Shown here: positions 41,346 to 51,413 of the stretch, in pieces
Numbering within the stretch: position 1 is the stretch's first letter
How the letters are laid out: each line of letters opens with the position of its first letter
Assembly: GCA_031552405.1 (NCBI GenBank)
Contig: JAVBMN010000008.1
Coordinates: 33,331-97,330, forward strand
DNA length: 64,000 bases
Direction: 5' to 3'
Source of the DNA: UBA1794 sp031552405
GTDB lineage: Bacteria > Bacteroidota > Bacteroidia > Bacteroidales > Bacteroidaceae
Notes under the pieces: model-generated
Seen by the model: only the letters and a program-made list of their open reading frames with translations
Databases searched by the model: none
Told to the model about the DNA's origin: nothing
Translations under genes and position numbers: made by a program

Positions 41346-44300
41346 ATGAAACGACTGATCCTCTTCCTGTGCCTCGCCCTCTCAATGACGGCATACGCCC
41401 AAACCGGGTATGAGAAAGAATGGAAAGAAGTAACCAAGATGCAAGAAAATGCACAACCTCGCAGCGTAAGCCAGCTTTGCGAAAAGATATACCGCCAGGC
41501 GGAGAAAGACAAGAACTTCCCGCAACAACTGCGGGCATTCGTCACCCGCATGGGAGCACGGTCCGAGATAGACCGCGACAGCTTTTATACGGATTATGCC
41601 GCACTACAGGCTTGGAAGCTGCAAAGCACCGACTCACTGCAACGCTCCGTGCTGGCACAAGTACTGGCAGACAGGCTGGTAAATTACGTAATCTATAACG
41701 TCTACGCCATGCGGCAACGTGCCGAGACGGATGAGGAGGATAGTGAAAACCTGCGTAAATGGACCTATGCACAGGTACGCAACCGCTTCATCGAGCTGTA
41801 CCAAGAAGCGCTCTCGTGCCCGCGCCTCCTTTCACTCACTCCTACCAAAGAATACAGTGGCCTTATGCAAATGGGGGATGCCAGCCGTTATTTCTTACAT
41901 GACATGCTGCACATGGCAGGTATACACAGCGTTGAACTCATGCAAGACCTGCAGATAAGAGGAGTCTTCACCCCCGAGGAAGGATACACCCGCAGCCGGG
42001 AGATCTACAAAAACCTGCTGGAATTTTATAAAAAGCAGGGCAACCGCGGCGGGGTACTGCTACTAACCCTCCGCCAACTGGAGGAGCAAAAGAACCGCCA
42101 GGAGATGACGGATTCCATATACCGCATCCACCTGAATGAGTTGATTCAAACCAACCAAGACCTGGATGTATGCGTAGAAGCCTATCTGCAACTGGTCATC
42201 TCCCTAAAAAATGAGGGTAAGAACACAGAAGCACTGACCCTTATCGATAAAGCCCTGGAACGCTACAGCCGCTATGACCGCGCCAATGCCCTGAAGCAGG
42301 AACGCGCCAACATCCTGGCACCTGAGCTATCTGTGAGCCTGCCCCAGACCGCATATCCCGGCCAGCGGATGCGCGTACAGGCCAGCCAGCACAATAATCT
42401 GGACGGATTTACCCTGCGCTTCCACCCGCTTTCCATCGATGCCAATCACAAAAAGCTGAACGACTACAATGAAAAAAACTTCCTCAAAGAGTTTGGAAAA
42501 ACGCCCTTCGATGCATCCTTTCAACTGATCCGCCCGGCGGATTATAACACCCAGGACACCACGTTTTACTACGATGCCCCCGCAAAAGGTATCTACTTAG
42601 TGGAGGTATCTACAAAGGTAAAAGGCTCCACTCCGCAGGTACAGCTACTGTATATCAGCGAACTGAAAACCCTGATTCGCCGGCAAGTTGAAAAAGGAGA
42701 GACGGACTTAGTGGTAGTAGACCGCAAGAGCGGTGCCCCCGTTTCCGGGGCCAAGTTACTGGTATATTCCAATAAAGGCCCGGAATCTACCCTGTTAGAA
42801 ACCCTGACTACCGATAAGAACGGGCGATATTCCTTACAAAGAAGAGGAGATGCCCTCCATATATTTACCCAGCACGGGAACGATAAATTCGAACCCGGCA
42901 CGTACATATACAATAATTCGCGCAACTTCCAGTCGGGCGATGAATCGCCTGAGCGCATCCAGCTCCTCACCGACCGCGGGCTGTACCGCCCCGGACAAGC
43001 CGTCTATGTAAAGGGTATTGCCTACAACCAGCAGGGCGACAATACAGAAGTGATCCCCTCCAAATCCTATACCCTGACACTGCTGGATGCAAATAATAAA
43101 GAGGTGGGACAAGCCACGCTGCAAAGCAATGAGTTCGGTTCTTTCAGCCATACCTTTACCCTGCCTGCGCGCACTTTGGGCGGTTCGTTCCAGATACGTT
43201 GCGGAGACTACTCGGCATGGATACAGGTTGAGGAGTACAAACGTCCCACCTTTGAGGTGTTGATGGACACGGTGAAGACTGCGCCCCAGTTGGGCGACTC
43301 CGTGACCCTGACCGGGCGCGCCCTCACTCTGAGCGGATTCCCTCTTCAGAACGACAGTGTAAGCTACACCGTAACGCAAGAGCAACGGTTCTTCTGGAGG
43401 TACTTCGGTGCCCGCTCCAAGACCATTGTCAGCGGCAGCACCCGCACCGATGCGCAAGGTCGCTTCAGCGTGACCTACCGCCTGGGAGAGCCTACAGCCA
43501 ACAACAAAGATGAAATCTCCTACCGTTTCCGCCTTACCGCCGAGGTAACCGATGCCACTGGTGAGACACAGCGCGGAGAGGCTACCCTAAACGCCGGAAA
43601 CCGTTCGATAGTATTGACGTGCGAACTGCCCCAGGAAATTTGCCGCGACTCCGTATTCCGCATCACTCCGCGCGTAGAAAACCTGAACGGCATCCCTGTG
43701 AATGCCGAGGTTTTTGCTACACTGACCAATAACAACGACCGCGTTCTCGGAACGCAGACGCTCCGCGCCAATGAAGTATTTACCGTAGATCAGATGGACC
43801 AGATGCCTTCCGGAGAATATAAGGTCATACTACATACGTTCGACGCAAATAACCGCCGCTGCGAATGGAAGCAGGAAATCACCCTGTTCAGCATCCGCGA
43901 CACTCGCCCGCCGGTACAGAAACCGATGTGGAGCAAGCAGATGCACACCACCTTCCCGCAGCAGGGCAACGCGGAACTGCTCTTCGGTACTTCCGAGAAG
44001 AACGTGTACCTGATGTACGACCTCCTCACTACCGGCAAACTACAAGAAAGCAAACTGATTAATCTAAGTGATACCCTGCTGCGCATCAGCCTCCCATACA
44101 AGGAAGAATATGGCGAAGGAGTACTCCTTAACCTCTGCTTTGTAAAAGACGGCAAGGTGTACCAGGAAATTTTCAGCATCCAAAAGCCTCTGCCCCAGAA
44201 GCAGCTAAAGCTGAAATGGACCGTATTCCGCGACCGCCTGCAGCCCGGACAAAAAGAAGAATGGAGCCTCTCCATAAAGAACCCGGACGGCACTACCTCG

Positions 44301-47030
44301 CAAGCTGAGCTGATGGCTGCCATGTACGATGCCTCACTGGATCAGATTCTTCCCTACCGACCGAGCTTTGAGGTAGGCTATTCTCGCCGCACCCCCTACG
44401 CCTCGTGGAACGAGGGGAACAGGGATGCATACTACTGGATCAACTTCGTCGGCACCAGTTACAAGTATCCGGAATTTGCATACGACCGCTGGAACCTGCG
44501 TTCTATCGGACGGTCCCCCATCCCCATGAGGGCCAATGGTGTACAAAGGATAAGCACGAAAGAGTTTGAAGGACTCGCCGTAGCCGATATAGACAATGCA
44601 CTGCAAGGAAATATTGCAGGGCTTGCCGTAAATACAAAAACCATGATGGCCAAAGCATCCGTAGCCGATATAGCCACAGATGAAAAGGTAGAAGTCATGG
44701 AAGAAGCCATGGTGATAACGACCGATGAGGAAGTTATGCTCTCCGCGAACGCCTCTGTACGTGAGAATTTCAACGAGACCGCCTTCTTCTACCCGCAACT
44801 CCGCACTGATGAAAACGGCGAGGTACGCATAGCCTTTACCCTGCCCGAATCATTGACCCGCTGGCGTTTCACCGGGATTGCCCATACCAAGGACGTAAAA
44901 ACCGGTATGCTGCAAGCCGACATCACCGCCAGCAAGCCCTTTATGCTCAGCGCCCACCTGCCGCGCTACCTGCGCCAGGGCGACGTGACGGAACTCTCCG
45001 CCAGCATCCGCAACTACACCGGAACACCCGTAAAGGGACAGGTGAAGTGCGAACTCTTTGACCCTTATACGAATAAGGTATTCAAGAAGTTCCAGAAGAA
45101 TTTCAGCGTACAGAGTGACTCCACTCTGGCCATATTCTTCGAGCTGGAATCCCTGAAAGGCTACGAGATGGTAGGCATCCGCATGACAGCGGATGGCGAT
45201 AATTTCAGTGATGGCGAGCAACACCTGTTGGCCTTATTGCCCGACAAGACGCACCTCATAGAGAGCATCCCCCTTACCCTGCGCGGCAAGGGCAGCAAGG
45301 AATACTCGCTGGCACCATTGTTTAACAACCACTCCACCACCGCTACCGATCGCAAGATCACCGTGGAGCTCACCGCCAACCCCGCCTGGCTGGCCGTACA
45401 GGCACTCCCCTACCTGAATACTCCTACCGGAGAGGACGCCATCACGTATGCCACCACCTACTACGCCAACAGCCTCTCCGCATGGATCGTAGCTCTAAAT
45501 CCCGAGTTAAAGAGCGCCTTGGAACAGTGGAAAGCAAGCGGCAACGCCACCCAAAGCAACCTGACCCGCAACAGCGAACTCCAGGAACTCCTCCTGGAAG
45601 AAACCCCGTGGGTGGCACAGGCTGAGGATGAAGCCGCCCGCCGCGCCCGCCTCATCACGCTGACCGACGGGAATACCCTGAACTATCAGCAGGCAGAAGC
45701 CCTCAAGAAACTGAAAGAACTGCAACTGTACGACGGTTCCTTCCCCTGGTTCAAGGGCATGATGAGCAGCCTTAGCACTACTGAGTATGTACTGGAAACC
45801 CTGGGACGCCTCACCGTGCTGGCCGATACCCCAGAGGACGCCCTCTCCCAGTCCATCCGAAAGGATGCATACGCCTACCTGCACAAAGAAAGGGTACGCG
45901 CCTACAACAGTCTCATAGACAAGCACACTCCCAAGTGTAGTTCGTGGGATTTACGCTATCTGTACCTCTGCACTCTGACCAAGGAAGAGGTGCCCGCTAC
46001 TGCCCGCAAGGCCTATAATTTTTATCTGGATGGCCTGCGCCCGTCACTTGCCGACCTGTCCGTGCCACAACGCGCCACCGCCGTGCTGGTACTGTTGCAC
46101 GCCGGACGGAAGACTGATGCCGAAGCCTTCTACCGCTCACTCAAAGAATATGCCGTGGGTAACGAAGAGATGGGTCTGTTCTTCGCCAATGAAGGCCTGA
46201 ACGACCCCACTGCTACCCTGACACGCGCCCTCGAAGCCGCGCAGGCCATGAATGACACGGCCTTTGCCGATGAGCTGAAGATCAACCTCCTGCGCCAAAA
46301 GCAAACTCAGATGTGGCACTCGAACGTAAGCACTGCGAACGCCATATACGGCCTGCTGAAAGGCAGCTCCACCCTGCTGAAGGGCGAAGGCGAGTGCACT
46401 GTGACCCTCGACAAGCAGGTCATCCGCAGCCAGCCCAAAGCCGGTGACGCCGATGCCCTGATGGGATATACCAAGATAAGCTTTACCGGTAACCGCGAAG
46501 TACAGGCCTCCAAGATCACCCTCAGCCACACAGGCACTGGTATCTGCTGGGGCGCCGTGTACGGCGAGTCCATGGAACAGCTGGACCGTGTGCAGGAACA
46601 AGGCGTACAGGTCAAAGTGGAGAAGGAACTCTTCGTACGCCGTCAGGGTGGTAATGCAGTCACCGCCGGGGTACAATGGGAAAAGATCACTCCAAAAACC
46701 ACCCTGCGCAAAGGCGACCGTATAATGAGCCGCCTCACTGTAACGACCGACCGCGCCCTAGAGTTTGTCACCCTGAAAGACCAGCGCGCCGCCTGCCTAG
46801 AGCCCATACGCCAGATCTCCGGATACAACTTGGGCGGGTATTTCAAGCAGGAGAAGGATGCTTCCTCGCAGCTCTTCTTCGACCGTCTGCAAAAGGGTAC
46901 CCACCTCATCGAGATCGAGAGCTACGTAACTCGCAGCGGAGAGTATAACTCAGGCATCGCCACGCTGCAGTCGGCTTATGCCACCGAGTTCTCCGGGCAC
47001 TCCGCTTCGCAGAAGTTGACAGTACAATAA
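41346..47030 (+). CDS. Giant alpha-2-macroglobulin-family protein, thioester lost
   Basis: An 1894-residue exported protein, the longest here. Signal peptide about 1-19 (MKRLILFLCLALSMTAYAQ), no lipobox. After a helical N-terminal region come macroglobulin domains (MG2: LLTDRGLYRPGQAVYVKGIAY near residue 540), the A2M core (FYPQLRTDENGEVRIAFTLPESLTRWRFTGIAHTKD near residue 1145) and an (alpha/alpha) thioester-like domain. Where a thioester CxEQ is expected, the sequence is NTPTGEDAITYATT (about 1357), so the covalent trap is absent. Near residue 1075-1090 lies DIDNALQGNIAGLAV, very like the plug-domain motif of SusC-type receptors. The family traps or resists host or rival proteases at the cell envelope; the role of this variant is unknown. 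Confidence 0.87.
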   Translation: MKRLILFLCLALSMTAYAQTGYEKEWKEVTKMQENAQPRSVSQLCEKIYRQAEKDKNFPQQLRAFVTRMGARSEIDRDSFYTDYAALQAWKLQSTDSLQRSVLAQVLADRLVNYVIYNVYAMRQRAETDEEDSENLRKWTYAQVRNRFIELYQEALSCPRLLSLTPTKEYSGLMQMGDASRYFLHDMLHMAGIHSVELMQDLQIRGVFTPEEGYTRSREIYKNLLEFYKKQGNRGGVLLLTLRQLEEQKNRQEMTDSIYRIHLNELIQTNQDLDVCVEAYLQLVISLKNEGKNTEALTLIDKALERYSRYDRANALKQERANILAPELSVSLPQTAYPGQRMRVQASQHNNLDGFTLRFHPLSIDANHKKLNDYNEKNFLKEFGKTPFDASFQLIRPADYNTQDTTFYYDAPAKGIYLVEVSTKVKGSTPQVQLLYISELKTLIRRQVEKGETDLVVVDRKSGAPVSGAKLLVYSNKGPESTLLETLTTDKNGRYSLQRRGDALHIFTQHGNDKFEPGTYIYNNSRNFQSGDESPERIQLLTDRGLYRPGQAVYVKGIAYNQQGDNTEVIPSKSYTLTLLDANNKEVGQATLQSNEFGSFSHTFTLPARTLGGSFQIRCGDYSAWIQVEEYKRPTFEVLMDTVKTAPQLGDSVTLTGRALTLSGFPLQNDSVSYTVTQEQRFFWRYFGARSKTIVSGSTRTDAQGRFSVTYRLGEPTANNKDEISYRFRLTAEVTDATGETQRGEATLNAGNRSIVLTCELPQEICRDSVFRITPRVENLNGIPVNAEVFATLTNNNDRVLGTQTLRANEVFTVDQMDQMPSGEYKVILHTFDANNRRCEWKQEITLFSIRDTRPPVQKPMWSKQMHTTFPQQGNAELLFGTSEKNVYLMYDLLTTGKLQESKLINLSDTLLRISLPYKEEYGEGVLLNLCFVKDGKVYQEIFSIQKPLPQKQLKLKWTVFRDRLQPGQKEEWSLSIKNPDGTTSQAELMAAMYDASLDQILPYRPSFEVGYSRRTPYASWNEGNRDAYYWINFVGTSYKYPEFAYDRWNLRSIGRSPIPMRANGVQRISTKEFEGLAVADIDNALQGNIAGLAVNTKTMMAKASVADIATDEKVEVMEEAMVITTDEEVMLSANASVRENFNETAFFYPQLRTDENGEVRIAFTLPESLTRWRFTGIAHTKDVKTGMLQADITASKPFMLSAHLPRYLRQGDVTELSASIRNYTGTPVKGQVKCELFDPYTNKVFKKFQKNFSVQSDSTLAIFFELESLKGYEMVGIRMTADGDNFSDGEQHLLALLPDKTHLIESIPLTLRGKGSKEYSLAPLFNNHSTTATDRKITVELTANPAWLAVQALPYLNTPTGEDAITYATTYYANSLSAWIVALNPELKSALEQWKASGNATQSNLTRNSELQELLLEETPWVAQAEDEAARRARLITLTDGNTLNYQQAEALKKLKELQLYDGSFPWFKGMMSSLSTTEYVLETLGRLTVLADTPEDALSQSIRKDAYAYLHKERVRAYNSLIDKHTPKCSSWDLRYLYLCTLTKEEVPATARKAYNFYLDGLRPSLADLSVPQRATAVLVLLHAGRKTDAEAFYRSLKEYAVGNEEMGLFFANEGLNDPTATLTRALEAAQAMNDTAFADELKINLLRQKQTQMWHSNVSTANAIYGLLKGSSTLLKGEGECTVTLDKQVIRSQPKAGDADALMGYTKISFTGNREVQASKITLSHTGTGICWGAVYGESMEQLDRVQEQGVQVKVEKELFVRRQGGNAVTAGVQWEKITPKTTLRKGDRIMSRLTVTTDRALEFVTLKDQRAACLEPIRQISGYNLGGYFKQEKDASSQLFFDRLQKGTHLIEIESYVTRSGEYNSGIATLQSAYATEFSGHSASQKLTVQ

Positions 47031-47039
47031 ATGAAAAAC

Positions 47040-47080
47040 AGGCTTTTCCTTCGCCATTCGCGGGGAAAAGCCTATTTTTG
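47040..47080 (+). terminator. Terminator of the A2M gene fused to the next -7 box
   Basis: Stem AGGCTTTTCC (47040-47049) with GGAAAAGCCT (47064-47073), then ATTTTTG. The last bases also form TATTTTTG (47073-47080), a -7 box for the DUF1573 gene, so one gene's terminator tail and the next promoter overlap. Confidence 0.7.
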
Positions 47081-47098
47081 TACACCTTTCCGTCAACC

Positions 47099-47116
47099 GG
47101 GCGGATACAATCCGCC
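47099..47116. repeat. Palindromic GGGCGGAT element, copy 2, in the DUF1573 leader
   Basis: GGGCGGAT-ACA-ATCCGCCC is followed by CTACA as in copy 1 (28153-28176). It ends 15 bases before the DUF1573 start codon and would form a hairpin in the mRNA leader. Confidence 0.7.
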
Positions 47117-47131
47117 CCTACAAAGAACTGA

Positions 47132-48205
47132 ATGAAAATAAGACTTACCATACTGAGCGCACTGCTTTCCCTGAGCACCCTGACCTGGGGACAGGCGCAC
47201 CTGTCGGTCAGCGCCACCGAGCATGACTTTGGCCTCATCACTCGTAACAAACCTGCCACAGCCTCCTTTACCGTGACCAATATCGGTACGGATCCGCTGG
47301 AAATATCCCGCGTAACCACCTCTTGCGCCTGCACCTTGGTAGACTGGCCCGCACTACCCATTGCCCCCGGCGGGAAGGCTGTCATCACCACCACGTACGA
47401 TGCCAAGATGATGGGGCGCTTCCAAAAATTCATCAATATCTACAGCAACAGCCAGCCAACCCTGATGCGCCTCTCCCTAAAAGGTGAAGTGCTGCTGGAA
47501 GGAGCGGAAACCGGCAGCGGACTCACCGAAGAGATCGGCGAACTCTTGGTTAACACCCGCAACATTGAATTCGAACCGGCTGGAAAGGGCGAGAAGCCGA
47601 AGGCCGTGATCGAAGTCCTGAACAGCGCCAAGCATCCGATTGAGATGAAGCTGCTGCACCTGCCGCCCTACCTCAGTATGCAGGCCACACCAGAAACCCT
47701 GCAGCCGCGCCGTAAAGGAAAAATCGTGCTGACACTGGAAACCGATCAACTCAAAGAATACGGCCTGACACAGACCTCTGTGTACCTAGCCCGCTTTGCT
47801 GCGGATAAAGTGAGCAACGATAACGAGATCGTAGTATCGTCCATCCTCCTGCCCGACTTCTCCAACCTCACCGCCCAGCAGCTGGAAAACGCCCCGCGTC
47901 TGGAACTGTCCGACTATGAATTCGACCTTGGCGTGATAAAAGAAAAAGGTTCCGTATCCCGCACTCTCATCGTTACCAATCAAGGCAAGAGCCGTCTGGA
48001 AATAAAGAAGCTGCAAGTGTTTAACCCCGCTATCAGCATCACCCTGAGCAAGCGCAACCTGCGCGCCGGCGAGAGTTGCAAGCTGGAACTGAAGCTCAAT
48101 GGCAAGCTCTTCTACAAGATGAAGGGCGAAACCAAAGCCCTGATGATTACCAACGATCCCGATAACCCCTTCGTGATCCTCCAATTAAAGGCCAAGAAAG
48201 AATAA
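47132..48205 (+). CDS. DUF1573 domain protein, exported
   Basis: A 357-residue protein with signal peptide about 1-22 (MKIRLTILSALLSLSTLTWGQ). Two immunoglobulin-like DUF1573 modules are visible: about 24-120 (ATEHDFGLITRNKPATASFTVTNIG, with the characteristic TTSCACT) and about 255-357 (DYEFDLGVIKEKGSVSRTLIVTNQG). The family is common in Bacteroidetes and resembles ASH/MSP-type domains; no biochemical role is established. It is followed 11 bp later by meaB, so the two are co-transcribed, though no functional link is obvious. Confidence 0.88.
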   Translation: MKIRLTILSALLSLSTLTWGQAHLSVSATEHDFGLITRNKPATASFTVTNIGTDPLEISRVTTSCACTLVDWPALPIAPGGKAVITTTYDAKMMGRFQKFINIYSNSQPTLMRLSLKGEVLLEGAETGSGLTEEIGELLVNTRNIEFEPAGKGEKPKAVIEVLNSAKHPIEMKLLHLPPYLSMQATPETLQPRRKGKIVLTLETDQLKEYGLTQTSVYLARFAADKVSNDNEIVVSSILLPDFSNLTAQQLENAPRLELSDYEFDLGVIKEKGSVSRTLIVTNQGKSRLEIKKLQVFNPAISITLSKRNLRAGESCKLELKLNGKLFYKMKGETKALMITNDPDNPFVILQLKAKKE

Positions 48206-48216
48206 ATATCCCCATC

Positions 48217-49320
48217 ATGGAACATCCTGAGAACTGCGAAGAATATACCGGTCTGACCGTCAACTCCGGCATTGAACAACCTGCCTCCGTAAGCCCCTAC
48301 CTGCGCCAAAAACGTTCCCGGCGCCGGGAACTCTCCGTCAGCGACTATGTAGAAGGCATCCTGAAGGGCGATATCACCATACTGAGCCGCGCCGTAACCC
48401 TTGTAGAAAGCCTCCATCCAGAACACCACGCCCTGGCACAGAAAGTCATCGAGCGCTGCCTGCCCCACTCCGGCAACTCCGTACGCATCGGCATCAGCGG
48501 TGTACCCGGTGCCGGAAAGAGCACCTCTATTGATGTATTCGGCCTGCACCTACTCCAAGAGAAAGGCGGCAAGCTGGCCGTACTGGCCATCGACCCCAGC
48601 AGTGAACGCACCAAAGGCAGCATCCTGGGCGATAAGACCCGCATGGAACAACTCTCCATACACCCCAACTCCTTCATACGTCCCAGCCCCTCGGCTGGCT
48701 CACTGGGCGGTGTAGCCCGCAAAACCCGCGAGACCATCATCCTCTGCGAAGCCGCCGGATTCGATAAGATATTCGTGGAAACCGTAGGAGTAGGACAAAG
48801 CGAAACCGCTGTGCACTCCATGGTCGACTTCTTCCTGCTCCTCCAACTGGCCGGAACCGGCGACGAGCTGCAAGGCATCAAACGCGGTATTATGGAGATG
48901 GCCGACGGCATCGTGATCAACAAGGCCGACGGTAGCAACGTGGAAAAAGCCGACCTCGCCGCTGCCCAGTTCCGCAACGCCCTGCACCTCTTCCCCATGC
49001 CCGACAGCGGATGGCAGCCCCGCGTACTCACTTACTCCGGCTTCTACAGCCTGCGCATCAAAGAAATATGGGACATGGTGTACGAGTACATCACCTTCGT
49101 CAAAACAAACGGCTACTTCAACCACCGCCGCAACGACCAGTCCAAATACTGGATGTACGAAAGCATCAACGAGCAACTGCGTTACAGCTTCTACGAAAAC
49201 CCCGTCATCCTCTCCCAAGTATCCCAACTGGAAAAAGAGGTGTTGAAAGGCCAGAAAACCTCCTTCACCGCCGCCCAGGAACTCCTTGAAACCTACTTCA
49301 CCGAACTCCGGAAACGATAA
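48217..49320 (+). CDS. meaB: Methylmalonyl-CoA mutase-associated GTPase MeaB
   Basis: A 367-residue G3E-family GTPase that loads and protects the B12 cofactor of methylmalonyl-CoA mutase. Visible motifs: P-loop GVPGAGKST, AIDPSSERTKGSILGDKTRM, ETVGVGQSE and the guanine-specific NKADG. The C-terminal dimerisation arm ends YFTELRKR. The mutase genes are not in the window. In Bacteroides this enzyme is part of the succinate-to-propionate route. Confidence 0.95.
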   Translation: MEHPENCEEYTGLTVNSGIEQPASVSPYLRQKRSRRRELSVSDYVEGILKGDITILSRAVTLVESLHPEHHALAQKVIERCLPHSGNSVRIGISGVPGAGKSTSIDVFGLHLLQEKGGKLAVLAIDPSSERTKGSILGDKTRMEQLSIHPNSFIRPSPSAGSLGGVARKTRETIILCEAAGFDKIFVETVGVGQSETAVHSMVDFFLLLQLAGTGDELQGIKRGIMEMADGIVINKADGSNVEKADLAAAQFRNALHLFPMPDSGWQPRVLTYSGFYSLRIKEIWDMVYEYITFVKTNGYFNHRRNDQSKYWMYESINEQLRYSFYENPVILSQVSQLEKEVLKGQKTSFTAAQELLETYFTELRKR

Positions 49321-49327
49321 CCCCCAT

Positions 49328-49470
49328 AATTGGAGCGCACGAGTTTATTAACCGGTGCGCTCCAATTAAAAACTGGTGCCCACGAATGCGTCAATTCGTG
49401 GGCACCAGTTTCGCAAATTCAGGCCTGAGTTTTCAAATCCCAGGCCTGAGTTTTCCTGTCTGCAGGCTTG
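49328..49470. repeat. Phased palindrome array, copy 3, with long hairpins
   Basis: Octamers start at 49333 (GAGCGCAC), 49355 (GTGCGCTC), 49376 (GTGCCCAC), 49398 (GTGGGCAC), 49420 and 49441 (CAGGCCTG) and 49463 (CAGGCTTG): steps 22, 21, 22, 22, 21, 22. Neighbouring octamers pair into hairpins with stems of 13 bp (49328-49340/49355-49367) and 17 bp (49371-49387/49394-49410). The array begins 8 bp after the meaB stop. Confidence 0.85.
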
Positions 49471-49549
49471 CACTCCGCAGAGCTTAAAAGATCCTTATAA
49501 TTTCTCAGATCTCCCTTTCTCTCATAGACTTTCCTCTATTACTCTTCAC

Positions 49550-49645
49550 ATCCTTCACATCTTCTGCAAGCCTTACCCACAAAGGATTTGCGGGTGAAGG
49601 GCAGGTGTGAAGGGTGTGAAGGGCGATCCTTCACTTACATCTCGC
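49550..49645. repeat. Dispersed intergenic repeat, copy 2
   Basis: Contains GGATTTGCGGGTGAAGGG, GGTGTGAAGGGTGTGAAGGG and TTCACTTAC, matching 19550-19640. It abuts the GH30 stop codon. No gene was found in 49321-49645. Confidence 0.7.
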
Positions 49646-51127
49646 TTACTTCCCCTGAAAGGTATTGAAAGAATGCGCTTCAAGCGTTGCTTCCAGATAC
49701 TGCTTGCCCAGCTTCACAGACAATGACTGAGGCTGATCGGTGAAGTTACCAGCTATTACCACATACTTATTCTCGGGGGTGAGGAATATCATGACGGGCT
49801 TCTTATCAGCACCGCTTTCCTTGTGCTGCAACAGTTTGGAACCGGGGGCTACTACGTTGGCGTAGTGTTTCACAGCGTAGTACTCGGGGGTATAGGTAGC
49901 GGTACCTGTCTTTGAATCTACACGGATCAGGGAGTTTTGTTTCCATCCCCAGCCACTTACGCCGTTATCGTAGAGGATTACGTTCCAGAAAGTGTATTCC
50001 TCGCAACCGTTGCTCAGATAATGGTTGATGAGGCCGAAGGTGTGCTCACCCGCTTTCCAGTCGAATGAACCCCATCCACACTCACTCTCAGTCTGTACGT
50101 ACTTGTAGTTAGGATATTTTGCACGAAGGCGTGGCAGGATCTGTCCGCCTTCCCACTGGAATCCCACCCCCTGCACTGTTTGGGGCATACGCGGGTCAGA
50201 AAGCACCTGGTCTATCACTTCGTAGCGGTTGGTATTGATGGTACCCAGATACAAAGCCACCTCGGGGTGTTGTTTCTTCAATGTAGGGGCCAGATATTCG
50301 GCGTTAAAACGGATAATTCCATCGGCAGTCCAAGCGCAACCAGGGTAGTTAGTGTAACTCCATGACTCGTTCTGGAACATCACCATGCTCACGGGGATGC
50401 CCTGCTCCTTGTACGCATCAATGAACTTGCAGAAGTAATTGGCATACGTTTGCAAGTAGCGGGGGTCTTGTATAAAGTAATCATTTACGGCAAGCTGCTG
50501 GGGAAATACTTTCTCATTCTTCTCCTTGCTATCCTGATACAAGGCCACGTCCGACTTCGGTTCCATCTTGTTATAACGCTGATCGCTACGTACCGAATAA
50601 TAATGGTTGACCTTCATCCAGGAAGGAGGCGACCATGGAGATATCCAGAACGTCAGCTGGGGATTGTATTGCTGAGCAGCTTTGATGAAGGGTATCAAGG
50701 TGGTTTTATCACGGTCGATATTGAAATACTTCAATTCAAAGTCGCCAGGCACTTCATCACAGCTGTACCAGTCGCGTGAATAATCATTGGCGTTCATGGA
50801 AAAACGACCCATTGTAAACCGAAGGTCGCCCGTGGGGGCGAATATTTTGCCCAATACGGTTTCCTGTTCTTTGCGGGGGAGCATGTTCAAGGCATCCCAT
50901 CCCAACTCATTGAAACAGGTACCCCATGCACGAAAAGTCATCAGGCCCTTACCGGAGGCATCCGCTTCCAAGTCGGGTTTTCCCTTCAGCTGACTAGCGG
51001 TTTTTACCTTCTTTTCCTGCCAGGTATTGCCTTCCGTGCTGCTTGTCCATACAAACGACTGCGCACTGACTCCCATCACTCCCACCGATAAGAGGCAGGT
51101 ACAAAATAATTGTTTCAGGTTCTTCAT
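49646..51127 (-). CDS. Secreted GH30 glycoside hydrolase
   Basis: A 493-residue exported enzyme of the glucosylceramidase-like family GH30; signal peptide about 1-22. The (beta/alpha)8 barrel shows GTCFNELGWDALNML, YSRDWYSCDEVPGDFELKYFNIDRD and FWISPWSPPSWMKVNHYY. The acid/base Glu is in VSMVMFQNESWSY and the nucleophile Glu in YVQTESECGWGS. A C-terminal beta-sandwich follows (VNDYF to ATLEAHSFNTFQG). GH30 enzymes act on beta-1,6-glucan, glucosylceramide, xylan or fucosides; the exact substrate cannot be read from the sequence. It is monocistronic. Confidence 0.9.
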   Translation of the reverse strand: MKNLKQLFCTCLLSVGVMGVSAQSFVWTSSTEGNTWQEKKVKTASQLKGKPDLEADASGKGLMTFRAWGTCFNELGWDALNMLPRKEQETVLGKIFAPTGDLRFTMGRFSMNANDYSRDWYSCDEVPGDFELKYFNIDRDKTTLIPFIKAAQQYNPQLTFWISPWSPPSWMKVNHYYSVRSDQRYNKMEPKSDVALYQDSKEKNEKVFPQQLAVNDYFIQDPRYLQTYANYFCKFIDAYKEQGIPVSMVMFQNESWSYTNYPGCAWTADGIIRFNAEYLAPTLKKQHPEVALYLGTINTNRYEVIDQVLSDPRMPQTVQGVGFQWEGGQILPRLRAKYPNYKYVQTESECGWGSFDWKAGEHTFGLINHYLSNGCEEYTFWNVILYDNGVSGWGWKQNSLIRVDSKTGTATYTPEYYAVKHYANVVAPGSKLLQHKESGADKKPVMIFLTPENKYVVIAGNFTDQPQSLSVKLGKQYLEATLEAHSFNTFQGK

Positions 51128-51413
51128 ACTTAAATAGAATCTTTCTTATTTCACTTAGTTGATTTACATTATTTTTTTGCATACAAAGAGGAATCTGACG
51201 TACGATTGCATCCCCCTTACAGAGCATCACCGAATGGAGAGACCGCCCCACAAATAGGATACTCTTTTGCAAAGATGCTAAAAATCTTTGAATTAGCTAT
51301 CCCTCAACACCGCTTTTATCCAAGCTTTTCGGACAGTTTACAATGCGTACGTTTTACTTATTGTTCCAGCAAAGGCACCCGATTTCCGATCATAGAATAC
51401 GTACACAATACAG

